Assembly (NCBI GenBank): GCA_007571185.1
Contig: RKRX01000086.1
Span: 1-6,779, forward strand
Length of the DNA stretch: 6,779 nt
Direction: 5' to 3'
Source of the DNA: Oceanicaulis sp.
GTDB lineage: Bacteria > Pseudomonadota > Alphaproteobacteria > Caulobacterales > Maricaulaceae
The notes under the pieces are model-generated. The model saw only the letters and a list, made by a program, of their open reading frames with translations. It made no database searches and had not been told where the DNA came from. The translations under genes were made by a program, and so were the position numbers. Shown piece by piece: positions 1 to 5,966 of this stretch. The first letter of the stretch is position 1. The number at the start of each line of letters is the position of its first letter.

Positions 1-599
1 ATCATGCGCATGATCTCTTTCCCGTCATAATCAGCGAGTGCAACGCCCGATATTTCTATGTTGAAAAGATTGTTTTGTCGGGCGTTGAAACTCAGCCGAC
101 GACGCATCTCGCGCTGAGGCTCCACGGCGATCACGCGGGACTTTTCTCCACCCGAAAACGCCGCTACCAGCGCGTAGGCGCCGACATTGGCGCCGATATC
201 GATGAAGATCCTGCCCGCTCTCATAATGCCGCGCAACGCATCCAGTTCAACCCGATCAAAGCATTGCGGGGTCATGAACAGGCGTTTTTCAGAAAGGTTG
301 TCGACAGGGTGCAGGCGCAGTTTCAGTCCCAGTGCGTTTACATCCGCAGCCCCCGTCTTCATGCCGGTCAGAGCCAGGGGGCGCACAAGACCCGCCAAAC
401 GCAAACCGGTGCGCGAGGCGGGTAGAGATCGGCCGATCGCCAGACCAATTTTGCTCAACAAGCCAGGCCCATAGGTTCCGTAACCAGGAACCGGCGATTC
501 ATAGGCCGGCGGCCCGCTACGCATTTCAGTAGTTTTGGGCTTCAGCGGTTCAGGGGATGCAGGCGAAGAGAAGTCAGAATCGGGCATGGCATCGGTCAT
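1..599 (-). CDS. FkbM family SAM-dependent methyltransferase (N-terminal part, runs off left edge)
   Basis: The reading frame opens at the ATG complementary to 597-599 and stays open to the window edge, giving 199 residues of a longer protein. Residues 132-143 (FIDIGANVGAYA) form the glycine-rich SAM-binding motif I. Residues 156-161 (VIAVEP) are the strand ending in the acidic residue that contacts the SAM ribose, followed by the helix and FNARQNN segment (171-177) typical of the FkbM fold. Family members O-methylate sugars, polyketides or other small molecules; the substrate cannot be read here. The first 100 or so residues are not part of the catalytic fold: residues 1-45 are Pro/Ser-rich and probably disordered, then comes a basic, weakly hydrophobic stretch (46-80). 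The start has only a weak GAGG (604-607) 4 bases upstream, so a start at Met5 (585-587) is possible. The gene is divergent from the peptidase operon. Family assignment is firm; substrate and pathway are unknown. Confidence 0.85.
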   Translation of the reverse strand, partial: MTDAMPDSDFSSPASPEPLKPKTTEMRSGPPAYESPVPGYGTYGPGLLSKIGLAIGRSLPASRTGLRLAGLVRPLALTGMKTGAADVNALGLKLRLHPVDNLSEKRLFMTPQCFDRVELDALRGIMRAGRIFIDIGANVGAYALVAAFSGGEKSRVIAVEPQREMRRRLSFNARQNNLFNIEISGVALADYDGKEIMRM

Positions 600-719
600 G
601 GGGCCTCATAGTCGCAATGGAGGGCTATCAACTGTTATCGACAACCTGTTATACTTGTGCTTTCCACAACGTGCGAGCCTGACTAAACTCACCCGCGATA
701 ACAGGAGAAGGAGCCCACC
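600..719. promoter_or_regulatory. divergent intergenic region with short dyads and a -10-like box
   Basis: This 120-base gap separates two divergently transcribed genes, so it should hold both promoters. Visible elements are: TATACT at 650-655, a good -10 match for the plus strand but without a convincing -35; a dyad TTGTG-5 nt-CACAA at 655-669; CTGTTATCG at 632-640, whose exact complement CGATAACAG lies at 696-704; and CCTGTTAT at 645-652, complementary to 698-705. The last two upstream arms could compete for the same downstream arm, which overlaps the start of the ribosome-binding region (AGGAG 703-707, AAGGAG 708-713). Operator or 5' UTR structure is inference; only the repeats are seen. 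Confidence 0.35.
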
Positions 720-2159
720 ATGTTGCGCACGCTGGCAGTGGCTGTCCTGCTGTCCACGGCTTCCTGGGCCGGGGCGCAGGACGAGACTTATACCCTGGAT
801 GAAGAGACCGTCGAGATCGCTCATGAGCTGGCCGAAACGGCGCTGGACAGTGATCTGGCGTGGCGTATCACCAGATCTCTGACCACAGAGATCGGCCCGC
901 GCCTGGCTGGTACACCCCAGGAAGAGCGCGCCCGGGAATGGGCGGTGGCCAAGCTGAAATCACTTGCGTTCGATAATGTTCGCGTCGAGCCTTTCGAACT
1001 GGATCTATGGACGCGGGGGCGTTCAATCTATGAGGAGGTCGCCATCACCGCGCCCTATCCGCAGGAGGTTTACGGCATATCCTTGGGCGGTGCCGCGGCG
1101 ACGCCTGAACAGGGGTTGGAGGCCGAGCTGGCGTTTTTTGACAGCTTTGATGATCTGCTGGCTTTTGAGGGCGTGGAGGACGCGCTTGAAGGCAAGCTGG
1201 TCTTCGTCAATGACCGTATGGTCGCCGCCCGTGGCGGGGAAGGTTACGGCTGGGCCAATCGCAAACGCCGAGAGGCCTGGCGCGAAGCCGAAGACCGCGG
1301 CGCTGTCGGCGTGCTGATCCGGTCGGTGGGCACCAGTTCCAACCGTTTTGCACACACCGGCATGATGGGCTTTCCCGATGGCCGACTTCCTGAAATTCCC
1401 GCCCTGGCGGTATCTGCTCCGGATGCAGACCAGATTCAGCGTGTTCATGAAAGCGGGCAAACCCTGCGGATGCGGTTGCGCACCTATGCGGGCTGGCGGG
1501 GTGAGGTGCTCAGCGGAAATGTTATCGCAGATATTGAGGGTGCGGAAGCGCCTGAAGAGGTGGTGATTATCGGCGCGCATCTCGATAGCTGGGATACGGC
1601 CACCGGGGCGCTGGACGATGGCGCCGGGGTTGGCATCGTCACTGCGGCGGCGCGGTTGATCGCCGAGAGCGGTCACCGCCCGCGTCGTACTATTCGCTTG
1701 GTGCTGTTCGGCTCTGAAGAAGTGGGACTTGTAGGCGCCCGCGCCTATGCGAACGCCCGCTTGCGGGATGGTACGCTGGAGAACCATGTTATCGGGTCTG
1801 AATCCGATTTTGGCGCCCGCAAGGTCTGGCGGTTGTCTTCGAATGTGGGGGAGCATGCTTTGCCCTTTTTCACCGCCATGCATCGTGAGATGCAGCATTT
1901 GGGCATTGTCCGGGGCGGCAATGAAGGCGGTGGCGGTCCCGATATGATTCCCTTGCAGTATATGGGCATGCCTGTGGCGCGATTAGAGCAGAATGGTGAG
2001 GACTATTTTGAGTTCCACCACACGCCCAATGACACTCTTGACAAGATATCACCCGAGGAGATGGCGCAGAACGTGGCGGCCTGGGTGATGTTCACCTGGT
2101 TTCTGGCGGATAGTGAAATGGATTTCCGTCCGCAGTCTGAGGAAACTGTCAGTGAATAG
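720..2159 (+). CDS. exported M28 family zinc metallopeptidase, carboxypeptidase Q-like
   Basis: The 479-residue protein is close to the usual length of carboxypeptidase Q-type M28 peptidases. A Sec signal peptide (hydrophobic core about 4-14, likely cleavage after Ala19 in SWAGA) places it in the periplasm or outside. An insert of the PA-domain kind fits residues about 120-260. The catalytic domain carries the full M28 metal set: His287 in GAHLDSWD, bridging Asp299 in TGALDDG, base Glu333 and ligand Glu334 in GSEEVGL, Asp363 in ESD, and His434 in FHHTPNDT. The GGGPDM stretch near 404-409 also matches this subfamily. Members remove terminal amino acids or split dipeptides using two zinc ions; the exact specificity is not visible. 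The start is well supported by AAGGAG at 708-713, 6 bases before the ATG. It is the first gene of a probable operon with the amidase and GST downstream. Confidence 0.9.
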   Translation: MLRTLAVAVLLSTASWAGAQDETYTLDEETVEIAHELAETALDSDLAWRITRSLTTEIGPRLAGTPQEERAREWAVAKLKSLAFDNVRVEPFELDLWTRGRSIYEEVAITAPYPQEVYGISLGGAAATPEQGLEAELAFFDSFDDLLAFEGVEDALEGKLVFVNDRMVAARGGEGYGWANRKRREAWREAEDRGAVGVLIRSVGTSSNRFAHTGMMGFPDGRLPEIPALAVSAPDADQIQRVHESGQTLRMRLRTYAGWRGEVLSGNVIADIEGAEAPEEVVIIGAHLDSWDTATGALDDGAGVGIVTAAARLIAESGHRPRRTIRLVLFGSEEVGLVGARAYANARLRDGTLENHVIGSESDFGARKVWRLSSNVGEHALPFFTAMHREMQHLGIVRGGNEGGGGPDMIPLQYMGMPVARLEQNGEDYFEFHHTPNDTLDKISPEEMAQNVAAWVMFTWFLADSEMDFRPQSEETVSE

Positions 2160-2219
2160 GTTTGGAATGGCAGCGGAATTGCCTCGAAATCTGGTCGGAT
2201 AGGGTGAAAACAAGGCGTT

Positions 2220-2224
2220 GGAGG
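2220..2224 (+). promoter_or_regulatory. ribosome-binding site GGAGG fixing the amidase start
   Basis: GGAGG lies 8 bases before the ATG at 2233. A longer in-frame TTG start at 2218 would overlap this site and has no Shine-Dalgarno of its own, and it would push the twin-arginine motif further from the N-terminus. The ATG at 2233 is therefore preferred. Confidence 0.75.
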
Positions 2225-2232
2225 ATCATCAA

Positions 2233-3945
2233 ATGAGTCGACCTAAGACCTCGCGCCGTACTGTTCTGGGTTTTCTGGCTGGCGCCGGGGCGGTCACCGC
2301 TTCGGCTTCCGCCCGCCAGACATCGCCCATCACCGCGCAGACGCTGGCAGGCGCAGAGCAGCTTGCGGCGGTAAGCTATACCGCAGATGAGCGTGAGCAG
2401 ATGCTCAACGGCATTGAGGCTTGGGTGTCACGCGCCGAGCGCCTGCGATCTGTGGACAAACCCAACACCCTGCCCCCGGCGTTGACTTTTGACCCTCGCC
2501 TGCCGGGCGCTCGCTATCGACTTCAATCCGGCGGAGTGACAGGCATGCCTGCCCGGGCCGGGGCCCTTCCTGCAGCGCCTGAGGATATCGCCTTTGCACC
2601 GGTCTGGAAGCAGGCTGCATGGATGGCCGACGGAGTGCTGTCCAGTGTCGCTCTGACAAATATCTATCTGGACCGGATCGCCCGGCATGCTCCCGCGCTT
2701 GAGTGCTTTGTCACGGTGACGGCGGATCTAGCGCGCCGTCAGGCGGTCGAACGGGATGCGGAACGAGCACGCGGACGGGTGCGCGGCCCGCTTCATGGCG
2801 TGCCTTATGCACTCAAGGATATCATTGATGTGGCCGGGATCAGGGCGACTTGGGGCGCGACCCCCTACAAGAATCGCGTAGCCGAGGATACCGCTGTGGT
2901 GGCCAAGAGGCTGGAGACTGCGGGGGCGGTGCTTCTGGGCAAGTCGACCTCTGGCGCCATTGCGTATGGAGATATCTGGTTTGACGGGATGACCCGCAAT
3001 CCGTTCAACCTTAGTGAAGGCAGCTCGGGCAGTTCGGCGGGTTCGGCGTCTGCGACTGCGGCGGGGTTATGTGCATTTGCGATCGGCACCGAGACGCTGG
3101 GGTCGATTGTCTCGCCATCCCATCGTTGCGGCGCTACGGGTTTGCGTCCGACCTTCGGGCGTGTGGCGCGCACCGGCGCCATGGCGTTGTGCTGGTCTCT
3201 GGACAAGATCGGCCCGATCGTGCGTTCCGTTCCAGACGCCGCCCTGGTTTTGGAGGCGATCAATGGCGGAGATGCAGGCGATCCGTCTTCGTTTGATCAT
3301 GGTTTTGGGGTTGATCTGTCCCGGGATATCTCCGGCTTGCGTCTGGGTTATAACCCGGCCTGGTTTGAGGAAGCGGAAAATCCTGATCGGGCGGCGCTGA
3401 ACGCCGCGCGACGTTTAGGCGTCGAACTGGTCCCCTTTGAGCTTGATGATGCGCCCTGGGACACCATGCTGATTCAGTTGGAATGTGAAGCCGCCGCCGC
3501 TTTTGAGACCCTGACCCTTGAGGATCTGGATGACGAACTGCGTTGGCAGGCGGATGCAGCCTGGCCGAATACATTCCGTCGCGCCCGGTTTGCCAGCGCG
3601 GTGGATATGGTCAACGCCGACCGATTGCGTCGCCGGGCGATGGCCATGATGGCGGAACGCTTTGAGGGTCTTGATGCCCTGATTGGACCGAATTTCGCAG
3701 GCGGCATGTTGTTGCTGACAAATTATACCGGCCACCCTCAACTCGCTTTCCGGTCCGGTTTTGTTGATCAGCCCTCCCGAACTCTGTTCGGTGACGCACA
3801 GGATGAAAGCAGCCAGACCTTCCCGACGCCTTACGCCACCTCGCTCTGGGCGCCTTTGTTTGAGGAGGGTGTGATCGTGGCGCTAGGCGCGGCGATTGAA
3901 GCGGAACTGGGCGTTGCAGATATTCGTCCTGAGGCGTTCGCCTAG
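2233..3945 (+). CDS. Tat-exported amidase (amidase signature family)
   Basis: This 570-residue hydrolase belongs to the amidase signature family, which cleaves carboxamides and related bonds through a Ser-cisSer-Lys triad. All three residues are present: Lys195 in YALKDIID, cis-Ser267 in the Gly/Ser-rich loop (263-270), and nucleophile Ser291 in GTETLGS. The 24-residue spacing between the two serines matches the family. The N-terminus has a twin-arginine motif (SRRTVLG, residues 7-13) followed by a hydrophobic Ala/Gly stretch ending ASASA (24-28), so the folded enzyme is probably exported by Tat. About 100 residues lie between the signal and the core; many family members are shorter. The loop before the nucleophile reads LGS where GGS is usual, and the following segment is SPSHRCG. 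No terminator is seen after the peptidase gene 73 bases upstream, and the GST follows after 13 bases. The substrate is unknown; the Gln-tRNA amidotransferase subunit GatA is unlikely given export and context. Confidence 0.88.
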   Translation: MSRPKTSRRTVLGFLAGAGAVTASASARQTSPITAQTLAGAEQLAAVSYTADEREQMLNGIEAWVSRAERLRSVDKPNTLPPALTFDPRLPGARYRLQSGGVTGMPARAGALPAAPEDIAFAPVWKQAAWMADGVLSSVALTNIYLDRIARHAPALECFVTVTADLARRQAVERDAERARGRVRGPLHGVPYALKDIIDVAGIRATWGATPYKNRVAEDTAVVAKRLETAGAVLLGKSTSGAIAYGDIWFDGMTRNPFNLSEGSSGSSAGSASATAAGLCAFAIGTETLGSIVSPSHRCGATGLRPTFGRVARTGAMALCWSLDKIGPIVRSVPDAALVLEAINGGDAGDPSSFDHGFGVDLSRDISGLRLGYNPAWFEEAENPDRAALNAARRLGVELVPFELDDAPWDTMLIQLECEAAAAFETLTLEDLDDELRWQADAAWPNTFRRARFASAVDMVNADRLRRRAMAMMAERFEGLDALIGPNFAGGMLLLTNYTGHPQLAFRSGFVDQPSRTLFGDAQDESSQTFPTPYATSLWAPLFEEGVIVALGAAIEAELGVADIRPEAFA

Positions 3946-3958
3946 AGGAGCGAAAAAC

Positions 3959-4591
3959 ATGATAAAATTCTATGATTGCGCCACAGCGCCCAACCCGCGC
4001 CGGGCCCGCATGGTTATTGCTGAAAAGCGGGTGGATGTGAAAACTATCGAGGTGGATCTCCGAAACGGAGAACAGTTCGACCCGGATTTTATAGCCGTCA
4101 ACCCCAATTGTACGGTGCCGGTTCTGGCGACCGAGGAGGGCGAGACCCTGACCGAGAACGCCGCCATCGTGCGTTATCTGGAAGCGATGTATCCCGATCC
4201 GCCATTACTGGGGCGCAGCCCGCTTGAGCAGGCCCGGGTGGCGGAATGGGTGTGGCGTTCGGAGTTTGAGGGCTTGATCAGCGTCATGGATGTTCTGCGT
4301 AACACGTCCAAGGCGATGAAGGATCGGGCGCTGCCCGGGACACATCCCGTTGTGCAGATCGCTGCACTGGCTGAGCGCGGCATGGTGCGAGGGCGGCGCT
4401 ATTTTGAAACACTCAATGCCCGACTGGCTCGGATGCCCTGGTTGGCGGGGGATAGCTATAGCTTTGCGGACATAACCGCTTTTGTGTTTGTGGAATTCGC
4501 CGCCCGGGTGGAACTAATCCCGGATGAAGATCTTACGGCGCTCAGCATCTGGCGGGAAGCTTGCAAGACCCGGCCCAGCGGTCAGGTCTAG
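3959..4591 (+). CDS. glutathione S-transferase family protein
   Basis: This 210-residue cytosolic protein has the two GST domains. The N-terminal thioredoxin-like half (1 to about 80) includes the APNPRRAR segment, the cis-proline in TVPVL (Pro54) and the glutathione gamma-glutamyl site at LTENAAI (64-70), where Asn67 replaces the usual Ser. The helical C-terminal half holds the N-capping segment at 161-173 (WLAGDSYSFADIT) and ends in a typical W...RPS tail. Such enzymes conjugate or reduce electrophiles with glutathione; the substrate is not visible. The start is the ATG with AGGAG (3946-3950) 8 bases upstream. An open frame extends upstream into the amidase gene, but starts there are unsupported. 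The 13-base gap after the amidase implies co-translation. The final codon and stop lie directly against the end of an IS remnant, so the last few residues may not be original, although the length is normal for the family. Confidence 0.88.
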   Translation: MIKFYDCATAPNPRRARMVIAEKRVDVKTIEVDLRNGEQFDPDFIAVNPNCTVPVLATEEGETLTENAAIVRYLEAMYPDPPLLGRSPLEQARVAEWVWRSEFEGLISVMDVLRNTSKAMKDRALPGTHPVVQIAALAERGMVRGRRYFETLNARLARMPWLAGDSYSFADITAFVFVEFAARVELIPDEDLTALSIWREACKTRPSGQV

Positions 4592-4766
4592 GGCGTGTCA
4601 TCAGTTATTCGAGTCATATGAGTGAACAATCAAGATGTATAGCTGTTTTGAACGCGGCTGCGGTTTTGTCTTAGCGAGTCTCTATAGCCCTATATTGCTT
4701 GAGTTTTTCGAAGAAGTTTTCAATCAGATGACGAGCTTTATACAAGAACCTGTCATAGCTGGTCAC
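4592..4766 (-). mobile_element. truncated IS5-family (IS427-like) insertion sequence, one end retained
   Basis: The left boundary reads GGGCGTGTCATCAG directly after CTAG (4588-4591), which fits an IS5-family terminal repeat next to a CTAG/TA-type target site. The transposase C-terminus is encoded inward from this end on the minus strand. No matching inverted copy of the end occurs elsewhere in the window, so the other end and most of the transposase gene are gone. By hand count the GC content over 4621-4740 is about 40 percent, visibly lower than the flanking genes. The terminal repeat assignment is from memory of the family; the protein match is the stronger evidence. Confidence 0.65.
4605..4766 (-). 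pseudogene. IS5-family transposase C-terminal fragment with two nonsense codons
   Basis: Read on the minus strand, the frame gives SYDRFLYKARHLIENFFEKL followed by KQYRAIETR, then a stop, DKTAAAFKTAIHLDCSLI, another stop, LE and the final stop. This is the conserved C-terminal block of IS5-type DDE transposases (YKARHLIENFF with the catalytic Glu region, then TRYDKTA and LIWL). The TAA at 4671-4673 sits where Tyr is expected and the TGA at 4614-4616 sits where Trp is expected, each one base change away. Upstream of about 4766 the similarity stops, leaving only about 50 residues. It cannot make an active transposase. Family recognition is by motif only. Confidence 0.75.
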
Positions 4767-4771
4767 AAGCG

Positions 4772-5061
4772 AGGGCGATTATTACGCTTGTTGATGATGA
4801 CGAGGTGGAGCTGACGTCTATCACGTTGACGGTTGACACCGATAGTACGACACTGGGCGATCAGAACACGATTGCCGAAGGATGATGATACGTCTACTTC
4901 GGGCGCTATCGCATCGATCGATGCCGATATGGTCGGGCTCGCCCTGTCTGGAAAAGCCGCTTCACCGTGGCGCTAGAGCGTGCGCCAAGGACTGATGTGA
5001 CTGTGATGCTGGCCGGCGCTGACGGAACGGTGACGAATATGTCAACCGCTGATTTCATAGA
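4772..5061 (+). pseudogene. decayed fragment of a Calx-beta/adhesin-like repeat protein
   Basis: No intact gene occupies this stretch, but pieces of one protein can be followed. The frame from 4778 gives IITLVDDDEVELTSITLTVD and continues to NTIAE (4865-4879), where two TGA codons follow. Shifting by one base at about 4880 continues DDDTSTSGAIASIDADMVGL ALSGKA to about 4958. Shifting back restores the first frame as FTVALERAPRTDVTVMLAGA and DGTVTNMSTADF, ending near 5058. The TLVDDD junction, the TIAE-plus-acidic strand and the V-L-RAP-DVTV strand resemble tandem Calx-beta-type repeats of large secreted or surface proteins. The two shifts compensate each other. Both ends lack start, signal and neighbouring repeats. 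Beyond 5061 the same frame only reads antisense to the SDR gene. Family call is tentative; decay or sequencing indels could both explain the shifts. Confidence 0.45.
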
Positions 5062-5077
5062 TCCCATTGCTGGCGGT

Positions 5078-5767
5078 TTACCATGGCAGATCTTCGCCGT
5101 TGATGTGGAAGAAGCGGCCGCTCATGGCTGGATTGGCGCGAGCGATGATATCCAGCTGGGCGCTGACCGCTTCCCCGGGGGTGACCAGACCGTTGGGGCC
5201 GCCCATATCGGTGCGGACCCAGCCCGGATGCAGTATCAGGACAATGACGCCTTTGTCTCTGAGATCGATGCTGAGCGATTTGCCAATTGCATTCAGAGCG
5301 GCCTTGGATGCGCGATAGGCGTAACGCCCGCCGCCGTCATTGTCGGCGATAGACCCCATCCGACTCGATTGCAGGGCGATGACCCTGAGTTGGCTGTCGG
5401 CCACCTGGCTGGCGAAGGTTTCCGCTAGCGCCAGCGGCGCCAGCGTGTTGATGCGGAATGCATCCACGAACCCTTCACTGGCGGCTGCTCCGAGATTATG
5501 CGGATCGGGACCAATCACGCCAGCATTGGCGAACAGGATATCCAACGGGCCTTTCACCTCAGACCTGAGCGCCTGAGCGGCTTTCAGGTCTGACGCGTCA
5601 TAGCGCAGGATACGCAACCGGCCATCGCCGGGATCAAATGCCTTGAGATCAGTTGCTGAGCCGGGGTTACGGACAGCGGCGCTGATGGTCCACCCACGGC
5701 CGAGTAGCGTGCGGACATGCTCAAGACCCAAGCCGCGATTGGCGCCGGTGATCAAAGCGTGCGGCAT
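5078..5767 (-). CDS. short-chain dehydrogenase/reductase, C-factor-like
   Basis: The 229-residue protein is a classical-size SDR with a Rossmann fold. Residues 7-14 (TGANRGLG) form the TGxxxGxG cofactor-binding loop, NAG is at 81-83, and Asn107 lies in the INTLAP helix. The catalytic Tyr151 and Lys155 lie in YRASK, with Ser134/Ser135 (or Ser138) in SSRMGS as the third residue. The PGWVRTDMGG stretch (181-190) is typical after the active site. The SSRMGSI...YAYRASKAALN pattern is that of the C-factor (CsgA-like) group, NAD(P)-dependent oxidoreductases of mostly unknown substrate. The start at 5767 is chosen because GGAG (5774-5777, minus strand) lies 6 bases upstream; an in-frame extension to 5815 adds 16 residues with no fold role. 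The gene ends 17 bases from the decayed adhesin fragment, and nothing suggests co-transcription with a downstream gene in the window. Confidence 0.88.
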   Translation of the reverse strand: MPHALITGANRGLGLEHVRTLLGRGWTISAAVRNPGSATDLKAFDPGDGRLRILRYDASDLKAAQALRSEVKGPLDILFANAGVIGPDPHNLGAAASEGFVDAFRINTLAPLALAETFASQVADSQLRVIALQSSRMGSIADNDGGGRYAYRASKAALNAIGKSLSIDLRDKGVIVLILHPGWVRTDMGGPNGLVTPGEAVSAQLDIIARANPAMSGRFFHINGEDLPW

Positions 5768-5966
5768 GACCATCTCCATTTCGGAAGTTTGTTGTGTTGT
5801 TCGTCCATGAACCAAGCACAGGCTTTCTTGCAGGTCCAGCCGCTTGGCGCCGCTTGAACCGCGTGCGAGCGAGAGTAGGGTGCGGGTTGTGCGCCTATTC
5901 TTCTGTCAAGAAGCGCCAAGAGTGTCGTCCGCCTGCCCACTTTCTAGTTCTCCGGGAGTTTTCAAT
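5768..5966. promoter_or_regulatory. divergent intergenic region between SDR and glutamate dehydrogenase genes
   Basis: This 199-base gap should carry promoters for both flanking genes. I see no clear -35/-10 pair on either strand; a TTGACA occurs on the minus strand (5904-5909) without a fitting -10. The ribosome-binding site for the dehydrogenase is GGGAG at 5954-5958, and that of the SDR is GGAG at 5774-5777 (minus). An imperfect hairpin is listed separately. Short open frames here have no recognisable product. Confidence 0.4.
5891..5916. promoter_or_regulatory. imperfect hairpin/dyad upstream of glutamate dehydrogenase
   Basis: GCGC (5891-5894) and TTCTT (5898-5902) can pair with AAGAA (5908-5912) and GCGC (5913-5916) around a 5-base loop, with a 3-base bulge on the left arm. 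No T-run follows on the plus strand, so it is not a convincing terminator. It lies 50 bases before the dehydrogenase ATG and could be an operator or leader structure. Function is inference. Confidence 0.25.

Noticed and set aside
75..425. A 116-codon open frame on the plus strand at the left edge
   Set aside because: It is antisense to the FkbM methyltransferase, whose SAM-binding motif lies on the minus strand in this region.
1023..1898. A 291-codon open frame on the minus strand
   Set aside because: It lies wholly antisense to the M28 peptidase gene, whose catalytic motifs are all present; the antisense product has no recognisable motif and no ribosome-binding site was evident.
2160..2217. 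Possible terminator between peptidase and amidase (GGCA/TGCC at 2169-2183)
   Set aside because: The stem is only four pairs and has no T-run after it.
2218..2232. TTG start giving a five-residue longer amidase
   Set aside because: The GGAGG site overlaps this start and is well placed for the ATG at 2233, which also puts the twin-arginine motif at a normal distance from the N-terminus.
4967..5428. A 153-codon open frame on the plus strand
   Set aside because: Only its first 30 or so codons look protein-like (part of the adhesin fragment); the rest is antisense to the SDR gene, so it is a read-through artefact.
5768..5815. Longer SDR start at 5815
   Set aside because: The extra 16 residues precede the Rossmann start, and the Shine-Dalgarno GGAG lies inside them, pointing to the ATG at 5765-5767.
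5752..5940. A 62-codon open frame on the minus strand in the SDR/dehydrogenase gap
   Set aside because: It overlaps the SDR start in another frame and has no recognisable motif, so chance is more likely than a small gene.
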